Below, one piece after another: positions 17,501-27,981 of a DNA stretch of 64,000 bases. The translations under genes were made by a program, and so were the position numbers. The DNA is from an uncultured Geobacteraceae bacterium. GTDB lineage: Bacteria > Desulfobacterota > Desulfuromonadia > Geobacterales > Pseudopelobacteraceae. The notes below the pieces were generated by a model. That model did no database searches. It saw nothing but the letters and a program-made list of their open reading frames with translations, and was not told where the DNA came from. Position 1 is the first letter of the stretch. Each line of letters opens with the position of its first letter. The DNA lies in the NCBI GenBank assembly GCA_903876875.1, contig CAIRBT010000073.1:31034-95033 (forward strand), written 5' to 3'.

Positions 17501-18540
17501 TTCTTCTGGTAGAAGACAACCCGATCAACCAGGAGGTCGCCCGCACCCTGCTCGAACGGGAGGGTGCCACCGTTGTCACCGCCGGCAACGGCTGCGAGGC
17601 TCTGGAGTGCCTCGCCCCGGAGGACGCGCACTTTGACGCGGTGCTGATGGACGTGCAGATGCCCATTATGGACGGCTTCCAGGCGACCCGGGCGATCCGG
17701 GCACAACCACGCTTCGCTTCCCTGCCGATCATTGCCATGACCGCCAATGCCATGACCGGTGACCGGGAAAAATGCCTCGATGCCGGCATGAACGACCATG
17801 TGCCCAAGCCGTTCGACCCACAGGAACTCTACACGACCCTGGCCCACTGGCTCGGTCGACCGGCACCGGAATTTCTGAGTGCCACACCACCAGCCGACTC
17901 ACCTTCCTTGCACATCGAGGGAATAGACACCGTGGTCGGCCTCTCCCGGGTTCGCGGCAACTTCGAGCTGTACCTCTCCCTCCTCGACTCCTTCCGCCTG
18001 AAGAATGGTGCAATGACCAGCACCTTGACCCACGCAATTGAGGGGGAGGAGTTTAACCACGTGTGCCAATTGGCCCATGGCGTGAAGGGGGTGGCCGCCA
18101 ACCTTGGTGCCGTGGTGCTTGCGGCAGCGGCAGCGGAACTGGAGCACGCTGCTCAAGACGCCGTCGGCAGTGCCCGCCACTCGGAACGAGTGGGGCTGAG
18201 GAGGGCATGTGACTCCTTCAAGCACTCCCTCGCCCCCCTCCTGGCCGCACTGAACAGCTACTTTGACAAGAGAACCCCGGAACACACAACCACTCTTTGC
18301 CACCCCCTGGCCAATCCGGACGGGGTGCGGAGAGCACTTACCCAGGTGGCGGAACTGCTGGAACAGGACCTGGGTGGGGCGATTAACCTCCTCAACGGCA
18401 TCGACGCAGAGCTGCAACAATCCCGGCTATCCAAAATGTATCAACGGCTGCGTCAGGAAGTGTCGGAGATTGACACCGACCTGGCTCGCCAGACTATTGA
18501 AGAAATCCTGTCGGAACTACCACGGGGAGAGGACGCATGA
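14590..18540 (+). CDS. Multi-PAS hybrid sensor histidine kinase
   Basis: A 1316-residue soluble hybrid kinase. Order: PAS (about 10-140), PAS_3-like (150-275), PAS (285-415), PAS (425-550), HisKA with the His near 586 ([14 protein letters not shown]), HATPase (about 690-810, GTGLGLAIC), a first receiver ([22 protein letters not shown]), a second receiver ([24 protein letters not shown]) and a C-terminal Hpt ([15 protein letters not shown]). The first and third PAS are close copies of each other and of the modules at 63.2-64 kb. ATG at 14590 is chosen because AAGGAG lies 8 nt upstream; an earlier ATG at 14566 overlaps nfnB. The next gene overlaps by ATGA. Confidence 0.94.
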   Translation: MGQHELFKTAVVQKAIFTSTSFVSIATDADGVIKLFNAGAERILGYTAVEVINQITPAHLSDPEALMVRAQSVSSELNTTITPDFEALVSKASRGLDDSYEWTYLRKDGSDFPAVVSVMALRDDETTIIGYLLIGTDNSARKEAEEALRERELRHAYTMELSQLFEWEYDVESGLFNFSDYYYSLHGTTAKREGGHLMSAVDFARNFLHMDDAPIVGEEIAKALVTTDPEYTAKHEVRVYRRNGELRHVSVVLAITKDNAGRTTGIRGTNQDITVRKLAEEALHKAGALQNAIFNSANFSSIATDAKGVIQIFNVGAERMLGYTAGEVRNKITPADISDPQEIITRAKALSIELDTPITPGFEALVFKASRGIEDIYELTYIRKDGSCFPAVVSVTALRDDENTIIGYLLISTDNTARKQIEEEQKQLSQRLRDHQFYTRSLFESNIDAIMTTDPAGIITDVNKQMEVLTDCTRDELIGAPFKNYFTDPARAQTSIKQVLNEKKVTNYELTARARDGKETVVSFNATTFYDRDRKLQGVFAAARDVTERKRLDQVLQEKNIELESARNTAEKANLTKSEFFATMSHEIRTPMNAIIGLAHLLGGSNLSLRQHDYLLKIMASSKSLLNIINDILDFSKIEAGKLELSKEPFQLETVLHDLATIISGTGQNNNVEILFSISPDLPTSLIGDDQRLRQMLINLCGNAIKFTDRGEVCVLVEAVELSDQQVVLRFIVRDTGIGMNEEQISRLFSAFNQADSSTTRRYGGTGLGLAICGRLATLMGGTIGVESEPGKGSTFFFTAKFERTTAEYDHSDLLLHCVNALRHLRILIIDDSPLATSIMSTYAKSFGWHCSVTVDFADGLELINRMAVVGEAFDVVLLDWHLNGLDGVDAIYRLGAIIDVPPHIVVLTNGFYLNNELLGLVNSDGIRTLSKPLTSSMLFDAVANVLGCQTRDVANLGYDPSSASMIGTRFLLVEDNPINQEVARTLLEREGATVVTAGNGCEALECLAPEDAHFDAVLMDVQMPIMDGFQATRAIRAQPRFASLPIIAMTANAMTGDREKCLDAGMNDHVPKPFDPQELYTTLAHWLGRPAPEFLSATPPADSPSLHIEGIDTVVGLSRVRGNFELYLSLLDSFRLKNGAMTSTLTHAIEGEEFNHVCQLAHGVKGVAANLGAVVLAAAAAELEHAAQDAVGSARHSERVGLRRACDSFKHSLAPLLAALNSYFDKRTPEHTTTLCHPLANPDGVRRALTQVAELLEQDLGGAINLLNGIDAELQQSRLSKMYQRLRQEVSEIDTDLARQTIEEILSELPRGEDA

Positions 18541-19688
18541 TTGACAATGACACGCTTGACAGCACCATTTTGGTGCAACGACCACGAATACTGATTGTTG
18601 ACGACATGGCAGAAAACCTTGCGATCCTTCTCGACGCGTTGAAAGACGACTTCGCAGTGGTCGCGGCACGTAACGGCCCCAAGGCCCTGCATTTGGCCAT
18701 GGCAGCACAGGCTCCGGATCTGATCCTCCTCGACATAGTCATGCCGGAGATGGATGGCTATGAGGTCTGCACCCGACTGAAGCAGCTGGAGGTGACACGG
18801 GATATTCCGGTGATCTTCCTTACTTCACTGGAGGAGAAGGAGAGTGAAAGCCATGGTCTGGCTCTGGGGGCGGTGGATTTTATCCGTAAACCGATCCATC
18901 CGATAACCCTGCTGCTCCGGGTAAAGCTGCACCTTGAGCTCTTGCACTCACGGCGACGACTGGAGGAACAGAACCGACAGCTGGTTGAGAGCGCACGACT
19001 GCAGGAAGATATCGAACACATCATGCGTCATGATCTGAAGAGCCCCCTGAACGCCATCATCAGTCTGCCGGAAATTCTCTTGGAGGAGTGTGATTTCACC
19101 GCTTCTCAGCGGGAGTTTGTCGGCATGATCATTGAGTCGGGCTACACCATGTTGGAGATGATCAACCGGTCACTGGATCTCTTAAAGATGGAAAGAGGTA
19201 CCTATGAATTTTGCCCTGAACCGGTAGACATCCTCTCGGTTGTGCGCCGGGTGTTACGCGAAGTGGCACCCAGAATCACCAGCAAGAACCTGCAGGTCAC
19301 CCTCCAACTGAACAACCGACCTCCACAAACGGGGCAAACGATCATGGTTATGGCAGAAAGTCTTTTTTGCTACTCTATGTTCTCAAACCTGCTCAAAAAT
19401 GCCGTTGAAGCGTCGCCACGGAACGAGCGTATTACCGTAGGATTTGAAGCCGGAGAAGAGGTGACCATCTCCATCGACAATAGCGGAGAGGTGCCCGAGA
19501 ACATTCGCAGCCATTTCTTCGACAAATTTGTGACCTCGGGTAAATCATCGGGAACCGGACTTGGCACCTATTCGGCCAGATTGATTGCCCTGACGCAAAA
19601 GGGAACCATCGTTCTCGATACGACGGTAGTAGGCCGAACCTGCATCAGAGTGACCATTCCGGCGGCCGGGGAAGCACCGGGGCACTAA
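18537..19688 (+). CDS. Receiver-histidine kinase (REC-HisKA-HATPase)
   Basis: A 383-residue soluble protein. The receiver is at 18-135 with [17 protein letters not shown] and IRKP. A short coiled coil and a HisKA with [17 protein letters not shown] follow, then a compact HATPase ending with [13 protein letters not shown]. The glycine-rich ATP lid is present but the N-box is short. It starts inside the stop of the preceding hybrid kinase (ATGA), so the two act in one phosphorelay. The Hpt of the large kinase could phosphorylate this receiver (inference). There is no DNA-binding output. Confidence 0.92.
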   Translation: MIDNDTLDSTILVQRPRILIVDDMAENLAILLDALKDDFAVVAARNGPKALHLAMAAQAPDLILLDIVMPEMDGYEVCTRLKQLEVTRDIPVIFLTSLEEKESESHGLALGAVDFIRKPIHPITLLLRVKLHLELLHSRRRLEEQNRQLVESARLQEDIEHIMRHDLKSPLNAIISLPEILLEECDFTASQREFVGMIIESGYTMLEMINRSLDLLKMERGTYEFCPEPVDILSVVRRVLREVAPRITSKNLQVTLQLNNRPPQTGQTIMVMAESLFCYSMFSNLLKNAVEASPRNERITVGFEAGEEVTISIDNSGEVPENIRSHFFDKFVTSGKSSGTGLGTYSARLIALTQKGTIVLDTTVVGRTCIRVTIPAAGEAPGH

Positions 19689-19732
19689 GCACCAGCCGCT
19701 GACCGTGGCATTTCAGAAAAAGCAGGGGATTC

Positions 19733-22636
19733 TCACTGCTCGGCCGGAACCCTTGGAGTACCGATAAAAACACGCAAGGCATCAACAGACTGTTCAACAT
19801 GCTGTTCCAAAAGGGGTAAAAGATCAGCTGCCCCCTCGGTTGAACCGCTCATGGCAACATTTTCCATTTCAGCGGCGGTCTGTGAAAGCAACTGCAATGA
19901 AATACAGGAGGCCGAACCTTTCATTTTATGGGTTTGATGCCGCAAGTTTACATGATCCTTCCGGCAAATAGCCTGTCTGACCGACTCAATGTTGATTTTG
20001 CAGCATTCAATAAACATGTGAGCTACTTTATGAGCCAGTTCTACGTCATTCATGCTCCGCTTCAGGAAAGCCTCTCCATCAAAAACAACCACCGGCAGTC
20101 GAGAGATAGCCGGGATAACAGGCACAGAAGCCGTGTGGCAGCGCGCCATCATCAGTTGTAATTCTTCAATTTCATACGGTTTTGCCAAATAATCATTCAT
20201 ACCCGCTGCCAGACAGTTTTCGCGATCACTCTGGAACGCATTGGCGGTCAAGCCAATGATCGGGGTCAGATGGTTGCGAACTCCGGACAGTGGGTCGCGA
20301 ATGATCGCCGTTGCTTCCAAGCCCCCCATTACCGGCATCATACAATCCATGAGTACCAGGTCGTAGTCGCTCTCTTTCAGTGCGGTGATGGTCTGAAGAC
20401 CATTTTCAACGATGGTCACGTCATGACCCAGCTGTGTTAAAAGTGCCTTGGCTATTTTCTGGTTGATCGAATCATCCTCCGCCAACAGCAACCTTAAATG
20501 GGCCGAAGTGGTAACCGTATCGTGTGAAGAGGGAACGACGAGGTGGTCTGTCTCCGTAAAAGTCTGTAATTCTTCTGCCGAGGGGTGTTCTACCACAATT
20601 GAAAAGCAGAATTTCGAACCTTTCCCCTTCTCACTTGACACGGAAATAGTGCCCCCCATCAGAGTAACCAGTTGTTTACAAATGGCCAAACCGAGCCCCG
20701 TACCGCCAAACTGCCTGGTCGTTGACCCATCGGCCTGAACAAACGGCTTGAATATACTCTGAAGACTCTCTTCTGAAATACCAATCCCGCTATCGGCAAC
20801 GGTAAAATCAAGCATGAGACCGCAGTCGTTTACCACTGTTTTCTGCAAACCAAGCCGCACATATCCCGAGGGGGTAAACTTGATGGCATTGCTTACAAGA
20901 TTCGTTATTACCTGACGAAGCCGCCACATATCACCTTTAATGAGATGTGGCACATCCTCATCGATACGTGTCAGTAACTCCAACCCTTTTTCATGTGCTG
21001 GCAGTGAAAATACTTTTAACGTATCGAACGTGATGGCATGTACATCAAATACCGAGGACTCAAGTTCCAACTTATTGGCTTCAATCTTGGCAATATCCAA
21101 AATGTCACTGATAAGGTTGAGGAGCGATTTGCCGCTGGAGCGAATTGTTGACACAAATTCCTTCTGGATTTCGTCGAGGTCGGTATTCATCAGTAAGGAG
21201 GTCATGCCAATCACACCGTTCATGGGGGTACGAATCTCATGGCTCATATTGGCGAGGAACTCACTCTTGGCGGAGTTGGCGTAATCTGCCTGCTCTTTTG
21301 CTTCGACAAGCAGGCGATGAGCTGTTTGAAGGTTAGCCTCAAACGCCTTACGATCAGTTATGTCCTCCATTGTCAACAAAATAATATGGGAACCGACCGT
21401 TTCCCTGAAGACCTGCCGGGCATTGAGCACAATGGTCTTGAGACCGATATCGGGAAAATCGTGTTCGACTTCATAGCCGTTCATGACGGTATCGCTGGGG
21501 AGAATATCCTCAAGGAGGGTCTGAAGAGCAGGAATTCGCCACTGCCCATTGCCAAGATCATAGAGATATTGGCCAATGGTATCCAGTGGATTCACGGCAA
21601 ATGTCTCGTAGAAACTCCGATTGGCACTCATGAGCTTCAGCTCTGCATTAAGCACTACCATCGGTTCCCGCACGGTTTCGACAATATTCTCAGCATATTC
21701 CAGAGTGTCCTTGGCTATCACTTCCAGCCGTTTGCGCTCCGTTATGTCACGGTTACTCCCCCGTGTGCCGATAAAGGTATGGGTCTTGTCGTACACCGGA
21801 TTGCACACATGGTTTATCCAGCGGGTTTCACCATCTGCCCTGATAATCCGAAAATCAATTTCAGAACTGAGAGCGATTTCGGCATACTCATGCCGGTGGT
21901 GCAGATAGTACTCCCTGTCTTCGGGATGAATAATCTTCACCATTAATTCCTGGTCGTCAAAGAAGGCATCGCACTTATACCCGGTAACCTTCTTGCACAC
22001 CGGCGAGCTGTAGATGAATGCCCCTGTTGGAGTAATCCAAAACTCCCAGTCGGCGGTATTTTCTGCGACAATGCGAAATTTTAGTTCTTCAAGCCTGAGC
22101 TTCGTAACATCGGTAATTGTCAAAAGGCACTCCATTTCTGAACCGTTGGCACGCCCTTCCAGTTGTACGTACATTGGTGGGTGGTTCATCCTTGTAATGC
22201 ATACCTCACACTCCTGCCTTTTGGTCTGGTGCGTAAATACCCGTTTCAGAAATTCTGCCAACTTTATACCATCATCCGTATCAACAAACGTCCCAAACGG
22301 TTTCCGCGTCAGTTGAGACCTTACTGCGCCGACCATGCTCGCCGCCACCAGATTACATTTGAGGATATGACCGGCCTGATCAAGTGTCACATAGCCCACC
22401 GGAGCGAAATCGTACAGCAAGGTGTACTGGGAAAGCAGCGACTCCAGCTCAAGCTGATAATTGAGCAATTCCGTATTTTGCATTTCGAGCTCAACCTGGT
22501 GTACCTGTAACTCATGGAGCAATTTTTGAGCGTCCAGCTGCCCCGGCAACGCAGCATCGGTCCCCTGGTTCTGAAGAATTGTCTCTTCCGCTCTGTTACG
22601 CAGTGTACAATTGGTACGTCGTGATGTCTGTTTCAT
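19733..22636 (-). CDS. PAS hybrid histidine kinase with receiver and Hpt
   Basis: A 967-residue soluble hybrid kinase. A coiled N-terminus (HELQVHQVELEMQNTELLNY) leads into PAS (about 70-180), PAS_3-like (185-305) and PAS (315-435). HisKA follows with the His near 467 ([17 protein letters not shown]), then HATPase ([13 protein letters not shown]), a receiver (LRLLLAEDDSINQ, LVLMDCMMPVMGG, LAKPYE) and an Hpt (LRHQTHKMKGSASC). It is the last gene of the scpB-to-kinase unit, 81 bp after a single receiver that may be its partner. It converges on the preceding receiver-kinase with a 44-bp gap and no evident terminator. Confidence 0.94.
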   Translation of the reverse strand: MKQTSRRTNCTLRNRAEETILQNQGTDAALPGQLDAQKLLHELQVHQVELEMQNTELLNYQLELESLLSQYTLLYDFAPVGYVTLDQAGHILKCNLVAASMVGAVRSQLTRKPFGTFVDTDDGIKLAEFLKRVFTHQTKRQECEVCITRMNHPPMYVQLEGRANGSEMECLLTITDVTKLRLEELKFRIVAENTADWEFWITPTGAFIYSSPVCKKVTGYKCDAFFDDQELMVKIIHPEDREYYLHHRHEYAEIALSSEIDFRIIRADGETRWINHVCNPVYDKTHTFIGTRGSNRDITERKRLEVIAKDTLEYAENIVETVREPMVVLNAELKLMSANRSFYETFAVNPLDTIGQYLYDLGNGQWRIPALQTLLEDILPSDTVMNGYEVEHDFPDIGLKTIVLNARQVFRETVGSHIILLTMEDITDRKAFEANLQTAHRLLVEAKEQADYANSAKSEFLANMSHEIRTPMNGVIGMTSLLMNTDLDEIQKEFVSTIRSSGKSLLNLISDILDIAKIEANKLELESSVFDVHAITFDTLKVFSLPAHEKGLELLTRIDEDVPHLIKGDMWRLRQVITNLVSNAIKFTPSGYVRLGLQKTVVNDCGLMLDFTVADSGIGISEESLQSIFKPFVQADGSTTRQFGGTGLGLAICKQLVTLMGGTISVSSEKGKGSKFCFSIVVEHPSAEELQTFTETDHLVVPSSHDTVTTSAHLRLLLAEDDSINQKIAKALLTQLGHDVTIVENGLQTITALKESDYDLVLMDCMMPVMGGLEATAIIRDPLSGVRNHLTPIIGLTANAFQSDRENCLAAGMNDYLAKPYEIEELQLMMARCHTASVPVIPAISRLPVVVFDGEAFLKRSMNDVELAHKVAHMFIECCKINIESVRQAICRKDHVNLRHQTHKMKGSASCISLQLLSQTAAEMENVAMSGSTEGAADLLPLLEQHVEQSVDALRVFIGTPRVPAEQ

Positions 22637-22717
22637 ATGAGTGGCACACCTTTCCGTTTCCTCAACATACTTTCTCCCAGAAAAAACAGGAGTAAAGCCC
22701 CACCCTCTGCTGCGTAC

Positions 22718-23116
22718 TTAAGCACGTATCAAGCCAAGTAACCGTATCTGCGCAACCAGTTGCTGGTACTCCACCGGCTTTACTAAGTATACATCACACT
22801 GATTCGTATAAGCGACTAAAATATTCTTCCTATCGTTCAGTGTACTGGTCATGATAATTTTTGCGGTTTTGGGAAGCAGATCGGTACGTTTTTTTTCAAT
22901 GCCACGAATTGCTGTTAATACTTCCTGTCCGCTCATACCGGGCATCATTATATCAAGACAGACAAGGTCAAACGGCTCGCCCTTATCCAGTTCCGACTGA
23001 AATACGGCAACCGCCCCCCCTCCGTCGAAAACAGACCGGCACTCTCCAAAGGTTCCAAGCATTGCCTGCATTAATTTACTACTGATGATGTCGTCGTCTA
23101 CGATGAGTGTTTTCAA
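22718..23116 (-). CDS. Single-domain response regulator
   Basis: A 132-residue CheY-like receiver with LIVDDDIISSKLMQAML, the phospho-Asp in LVCLDIMMPGMSG, the switch Ser/Thr in IIMTSTLND and the Lys in YLVKPVEY. It starts at TTG (MKTLIVDDD), with AAGGGGG 6 nt upstream; no ATG is available. It lies between the P-type ATPase (35 bp) and the hybrid kinase and is probably a relay intermediate with no effector domain of its own. Confidence 0.9.
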   Translation of the reverse strand: MKTLIVDDDIISSKLMQAMLGTFGECRSVFDGGGAVAVFQSELDKGEPFDLVCLDIMMPGMSGQEVLTAIRGIEKKRTDLLPKTAKIIMTSTLNDRKNILVAYTNQCDVYLVKPVEYQQLVAQIRLLGLIRA

Positions 23117-23151
23117 CAGATACCCCCTTGCGTAACAGCATGGTCATTACG

Positions 23152-25755
23152 TCATTTGCTCAGCACATATTTTCGCGTTTCATCAATAACAAGGAGCATG
23201 CAGGCAAAGGGGATCAATAGCAGCACGACGTTGAAACCAATTGGTGCCGAAGAAAACAATGAATTACCACGCGAAGTGAACATGATACATACCGCCAGCA
23301 GCAGTTCGGTGACAATACCTGCCACCACCAGGCGATTGGAAAAGAAACCGAGCTTGAAGATAGAAATGGTGGCGGAGCGACAGGCAAGCACGTTGGCGAT
23401 CTGTGTGGCAATAATACCGGCAAAACAGGCTGTTGTCGCTTCCAGATAGAGCCGTGACGTCGGTGCCAGCACTTGTCCCCACTGCCAGCCACCCGAGTAC
23501 ATCACATAAAAATATGCCGCCATGCCAGCCACCGCTTCCCACATCCCCAAAAACAAGAACGAGCGGAGCAGCACGGCTTTACTCAGCAGATGTTCTCCCG
23601 GCGGTCGGGGTGGACGGGTCATGATGTCTGCTGCCGGCTTCTCAGAACCAAGTGCCAGGGCAGGCAGCATATCCGTACCGAGATCCACTGCCAAAATCTG
23701 CATGATCACCAGCGGCAGTGGAATGCCAAGCAGGATATAGGCGATGTACGGAACCAACTCGGCAACATTTGACGCAAAGATATAGGTGATAAAATTACGG
23801 ATATTCTCGAATACCCCCCTCCCCTCTTCAATGGCATGGACGATGGAGGCAAAATTATCATCCAACAGCACGATATCAGCGGCTTCACGGGCAACACTGG
23901 TCCCCGACAACCCCATTGCAATACCCACATGGGCTTTTTTCAATGCCGGTGCGTCGTTCACCCCATCTCCGGTCACCGCAACGCGGTGCCCCCCCTCAAT
24001 AAGTGAACTGACAACCTGCATCTTGTTCTGTGGCGACATACGCGCAAAGATCAGGTTTGCTTTTTTCAGCTCTTCGCGCAACTGTTCATCAGTCATACCG
24101 GTGCATTCCCGCCCTTCAATAACCACCGGTTCGCCGGTAATCAGGCCGATGTTACGTGCGATAGCCGCAGCCGTTGGGCCGGCATCACCAGTAATCATAA
24201 TAACTCTGATACCGGCAGTATGACAGCTACTCAGAGCCTCCTGAACACCGGGGCGTGGCGGGTCAAGGAGCCCCATAAAACCGGCAAACGTGAGCTGTTC
24301 CTCCGGGACCTCACCACCGGGAGCGGCAGCCAGTTTTCGATAGGCCAGGGTGATCACCCGCAGCCCCTCCGAAGCCAAATCCTTGAGTCGCTGTTGCAGA
24401 TCCCTGGTATGAGTGTCGTCCAGTGGTATGATGGCTCCACCTTTCCCGGAGAGAGACGTACAGAGCGGCAGTATCCCCTCCCCCGCCCCTTTGACCAGTT
24501 GATACACCGTACCGTCTACCCGATGGATGGTGGACATCCGTTTGCGTTCGCTGTCAAACGGATTTTCACCGAGCCGTTCGCCAGTCACCGCCCCTTGAGT
24601 GACGGCGTAACCATAGAGTGCCGTTTCCGTTGAATCCCCTTTCAGTCCCCCTTGCGTGGTCTCGGTAACAGTATTACAGAGCCGGGCCACCACACAGGCC
24701 ATGGTCGGTTCGGCCGGGCTCCAGACCTTCTGTACGGACATGATATTCTGGGTAAGGGTGCCGGTCTTATCGGTGCAGATCAGATCAATTGAACCAAGTA
24801 CTTCTACGGCGTTGAGGCTTTTCACCAGGGCGTTGCGCTTTGCCATCCGCTTGCTGCCCATGGCAAGTGACAGCGTAACGGTCGGCAGGAGCCCCTCCGG
24901 CACCGTGGCAATAATCACCCCTATGGCAAAGAGAAAATTATCCCAGAAGCTTCTGCCGACCAAACCGCCGATAATAAAGAAGCTGCCGCCGCACGCGACG
25001 GCAATGAGGGCAACAATGCGACTTACCCTGGTAATTTCTCTATGGAGCGGACTCACCTCTTCCACCACGTTACCGGTTATCCGGGCGATCTTGCCAAATT
25101 CAGTCGCCATGCCTGTGGCATAGACAACCGCCTTACCGCTACCACTCACCACGAACGTACCGGCAAAGACCAGGTTACTGCTATCTATCAACTCCCCCTC
25201 GCAGGGGGTATCAATAAGCAACCGGGAATCGGATTCACCGGTCAGGAGCGAATTATTGACGGTGAGCTTGCTTGATTCCACAATCCGTGCATCGGCGGGC
25301 ACCTTATCGCCTTCCCGAAGGAGCACCACATCTCCCGGCACTATCTCCTCGGCCGCACTGTCAATCTCTGCCCCCCCCCTGATCAGGGCAACCCGAAAGG
25401 GGAGCATTTTACGCAACTCTTGTACCGCCTTTTCGGTGCGGTACTCCTGAACAAAGGTAAACAGAGCATTAATACCAATGACCGCCAGAATGGCGCAGCC
25501 AAGCCGGAGCAGACCTTCTCCCGGGTGGAGGTATTCGGAGAGAAAGCAGAGGACTGCGGCAAACCAGAGCAGAAGAGCGAGGAAATGGGTGAACTGGGAG
25601 AGCAGGCGCATAATCATTGGCCGGCCCCGTTCCTCATGAATCTCATTGGTACCGTATTCACCACGACGGCGAAGTGCCTCCACAGCCAGAAGCCCTTCGG
25701 GGGTACTCAACAACGTGGCATACACCTCATCATGGGTGAGTGATTGAATATTCAT
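23152..25755 (-). CDS. P2-type cation-transporting ATPase
   Basis: An 867-residue P-type ATPase with about ten membrane helices. Actuator motif LLTGES, phosphorylation motif CTDKTGTLTQ (Asp near 329), hinge TGDGVNDAPALKKA. Helix 4 reads ATVPEGLLPTVT, and the preceding NALVKSLNAVEVLGS stretch resembles the P2C (Na+/K+, H+/K+) branch as much as SERCA-type Ca2+ pumps. The ion is therefore open: Ca2+, Na+ or other. It sits in the inner membrane. It overlaps the stress-protein gene by ATGA and lies in the scpB/aldehyde dehydrogenase unit, an uncommon context. Confidence 0.92.
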   Translation of the reverse strand: MNIQSLTHDEVYATLLSTPEGLLAVEALRRRGEYGTNEIHEERGRPMIMRLLSQFTHFLALLLWFAAVLCFLSEYLHPGEGLLRLGCAILAVIGINALFTFVQEYRTEKAVQELRKMLPFRVALIRGGAEIDSAAEEIVPGDVVLLREGDKVPADARIVESSKLTVNNSLLTGESDSRLLIDTPCEGELIDSSNLVFAGTFVVSGSGKAVVYATGMATEFGKIARITGNVVEEVSPLHREITRVSRIVALIAVACGGSFFIIGGLVGRSFWDNFLFAIGVIIATVPEGLLPTVTLSLAMGSKRMAKRNALVKSLNAVEVLGSIDLICTDKTGTLTQNIMSVQKVWSPAEPTMACVVARLCNTVTETTQGGLKGDSTETALYGYAVTQGAVTGERLGENPFDSERKRMSTIHRVDGTVYQLVKGAGEGILPLCTSLSGKGGAIIPLDDTHTRDLQQRLKDLASEGLRVITLAYRKLAAAPGGEVPEEQLTFAGFMGLLDPPRPGVQEALSSCHTAGIRVIMITGDAGPTAAAIARNIGLITGEPVVIEGRECTGMTDEQLREELKKANLIFARMSPQNKMQVVSSLIEGGHRVAVTGDGVNDAPALKKAHVGIAMGLSGTSVAREAADIVLLDDNFASIVHAIEEGRGVFENIRNFITYIFASNVAELVPYIAYILLGIPLPLVIMQILAVDLGTDMLPALALGSEKPAADIMTRPPRPPGEHLLSKAVLLRSFLFLGMWEAVAGMAAYFYVMYSGGWQWGQVLAPTSRLYLEATTACFAGIIATQIANVLACRSATISIFKLGFFSNRLVVAGIVTELLLAVCIMFTSRGNSLFSSAPIGFNVVLLLIPFACMLLVIDETRKYVLSK

Positions 25756-26555
25756 ACCAGTACGAGGCGAGGCCGAAACAGCATGCTGTTACAGGGGGGA
25801 TTACCCATAATCATACCGGCAGGATTACCAAAAAACAGTTTCCGAAACAGACCGCGATTACTGGCTCCCAGCACAATTAAATCGTGGTGGCGAGTAACCG
25901 CTTCAATGCCGATCTCCTCACCAATGCGTCCCGCACCACGGCGTTCCTGCACGGTTACAGCACTCTGTGCCAGCTGTTCCTTGAAGAGAGTGACACACTT
26001 TGGTATTTCCCTATCACGTTGCCGTGTGGCGACATGAAAGAGTATGACCTCCGCAGCGAACGCCCTCGCCAACCCTGAGACAAATAACAGATGGTACTTC
26101 GAACTATTGCCCCTGTTCCCAAGCGGCACCAGGATATGACCGGGATGCGGGTCACCCATATCGGTGACCCGCATGACCACCAGGTCACAGCGTACCCCCC
26201 GCAACAGATAATACACGGTTTCCCGTGGCAGGTTATTTCCGTACTGCTCACCCGGTGCCATATGATAAAAGACAGCATCAACATGCTGTTCCAGCACCAG
26301 CTTGGGCAACTGAGTGTGCAGACGACCGGTGGTAACAATCTGGGTTACAGAAATGCCGAGACCGGTTGCAAGCGTATTCAGATATTCCCTATGGTGATTA
26401 CCCCGGCGGAGCAGAACGTCATTAACACCGCCACCATGGGCAGTATAAAGAATAAGCTGAGCGTTACCTGCCAATGCCAGTGCCATGGCATAGCGAGCCA
26501 TCACAATGGAGGTGGTGTGTTCATTTACAACGGTAAGTATGGTGTGGTAGTTCAT
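25752..26555 (-). CDS. Universal stress protein, tandem UspA-like
   Basis: 267 residues that look like two Usp folds. The first half begins ILTVVNEHTTSIVMARYAMA. The second begins HILVPLGNRGNSSKYHLLFV and ends with the nucleotide-binding pattern DLIVLGASNRGLFRKLFFGN, matching GxxGxxGx(9)G of ATP-binding Usp proteins. It is probably a regulator or chaperone of the adjacent membrane pump, a pairing common for Usp genes. The stop overlaps the ATPase start by ATGA, giving translational coupling. Confidence 0.88.
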   Translation of the reverse strand: MNYHTILTVVNEHTTSIVMARYAMALALAGNAQLILYTAHGGGVNDVLLRRGNHHREYLNTLATGLGISVTQIVTTGRLHTQLPKLVLEQHVDAVFYHMAPGEQYGNNLPRETVYYLLRGVRCDLVVMRVTDMGDPHPGHILVPLGNRGNSSKYHLLFVSGLARAFAAEVILFHVATRQRDREIPKCVTLFKEQLAQSAVTVQERRGAGRIGEEIGIEAVTRHHDLIVLGASNRGLFRKLFFGNPAGMIMGNPPCNSMLFRPRLVLV

Positions 26556-26579
26556 GAGTCATCTGTCCCGTTTTGTTCA

Positions 26580-27932
26580 TTACGCCATACTGAAATAGCC
26601 GACCACGCTGCACTGCAACGGCCTGACAAAATGCGATGGTTTCGTGATGCCATCACCGGTTGGCGTGCCGATTGACATCGAGGCATACCCTTCACCCATG
26701 CCAAGCCCATAGAGGGTTGAGGCGTTATTGACATAAATAGAACATTGCATGCGTCGCCCCATGTGGGTAAGATTTCTGATGTCTGTAGAGTACATTGCGG
26801 CGGAATGATGGTTGCCCCCCTCTGCCCGCCAGGCCAGTTCAATGGCCGACTCCACATCTGACGTAATGGTGACCGGCAGCAGTGGCATCAGCTGTTCTCT
26901 GAAAATGAGCGGATGGTCATTGGGCACCACGCCCCAGAGCAGACGGATAGCGGAGGGAATATCGAGGCCAATTCCTTTGGCAAGACATGCCGCATCGCGA
27001 CCGACAAAATGACGATTCATCGTTGGCTCTGCTCCAGCGGCCCCTTGGAGTATTACGAGAGCGGTCAACGCCTCCATCTGAGACGGCGACAACTCAAAGG
27101 CACGCGGGTCACTACGCATACCTGCCAAAAACCGTTCCCTGGCCGCTTCAACAACGATTATCTCCTTCTCCGCAATACAGAGCAGGTTATTGTCAAAGCT
27201 GGCTCCAAAGATGATGTCGTGCACACAGGCCGGAAATATGGCGGTTTCATCAACCACCACCGGCGGGTTGCCAGGGCCGGCCGCAATGGTTTTACAGCTT
27301 TTACCTATTTTCATTGCCACGGTAACGATTGCCGGCCCACCGGTTACCAGATTAAGTTGAACTCCGGGGTGGGCTAACAGAGCCCGGCTGTTCTCCTCCG
27401 AGGCGGGCAATACGGTGGTGATCAAACCGGGAGGGGCTCCGGCGGACACGGCAGCGGCAGCCAGAATTGCCATCGTATCCCGGCTCACTTGAGCAGCGGC
27501 CGGATGGGGAGCAAACACCACCGCATTTCCGGCGGCAAGTATGGCTATGGCATTGGAGATCACGGTTGCCGCCGGGTTGTTTGAAGGGGTAACTGCGGCC
27601 ACCACACCAAACGGTGCGTACTCGACAAGGGTGAGCCCCTTATCCCCCGTATAGGCATGGGTTCGCAGATCCTCAACCCCCGGTGTCCGGGTGGCACAAA
27701 GAATATTTTTTGCGGTTTTGTCAGCGACTCTGCCAAGTGACGTTTCCGCCACGGCCATCCGCGCCCAGCGTTCGGCGTGGACCAGCGCCTCACTGCGCAG
27801 TGCCGTGATAACGGCCCGGCGCACCTCAAGACTGAGCCCTTGAAAAACGGCCTGTGAGCGGGTGGCAGCGTTAACCGCTTCATTAACCGTGGCAAAAAAA
27901 ACCTGATCGTTATTCACTTCCTGAGCCTTCAT
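26580..27932 (-). CDS. CoA-acylating aldehyde dehydrogenase (EutE/PduP-like)
   Basis: 450 residues. It oxidises acetaldehyde or propionaldehyde to the acyl-CoA with NAD+, or the reverse. The catalytic Cys is in SFDNNLLCIAEKE, the hallmark of the EutE/PduP/MhpF-like branch; nucleotide-binding stretches are VTPSNNPAATVI and LVTGGPAIV. ATG at 27932 is chosen because AAAGGAG lies 6 nt upstream; reading further upstream would run into scpB. It lacks a microcompartment-targeting N-terminal extension, and no shell genes are near. Its place after scpB hints that it handles propionyl-CoA/propionaldehyde (inference). Confidence 0.88.
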   Translation of the reverse strand: MKAQEVNNDQVFFATVNEAVNAATRSQAVFQGLSLEVRRAVITALRSEALVHAERWARMAVAETSLGRVADKTAKNILCATRTPGVEDLRTHAYTGDKGLTLVEYAPFGVVAAVTPSNNPAATVISNAIAILAAGNAVVFAPHPAAAQVSRDTMAILAAAAVSAGAPPGLITTVLPASEENSRALLAHPGVQLNLVTGGPAIVTVAMKIGKSCKTIAAGPGNPPVVVDETAIFPACVHDIIFGASFDNNLLCIAEKEIIVVEAARERFLAGMRSDPRAFELSPSQMEALTALVILQGAAGAEPTMNRHFVGRDAACLAKGIGLDIPSAIRLLWGVVPNDHPLIFREQLMPLLPVTITSDVESAIELAWRAEGGNHHSAAMYSTDIRNLTHMGRRMQCSIYVNNASTLYGLGMGEGYASMSIGTPTGDGITKPSHFVRPLQCSVVGYFSMA

Positions 27933-27981
27933 GATTTCTCCTTTACCCTCTACTTCACATTGGAAACAAGCAGCGTACTCC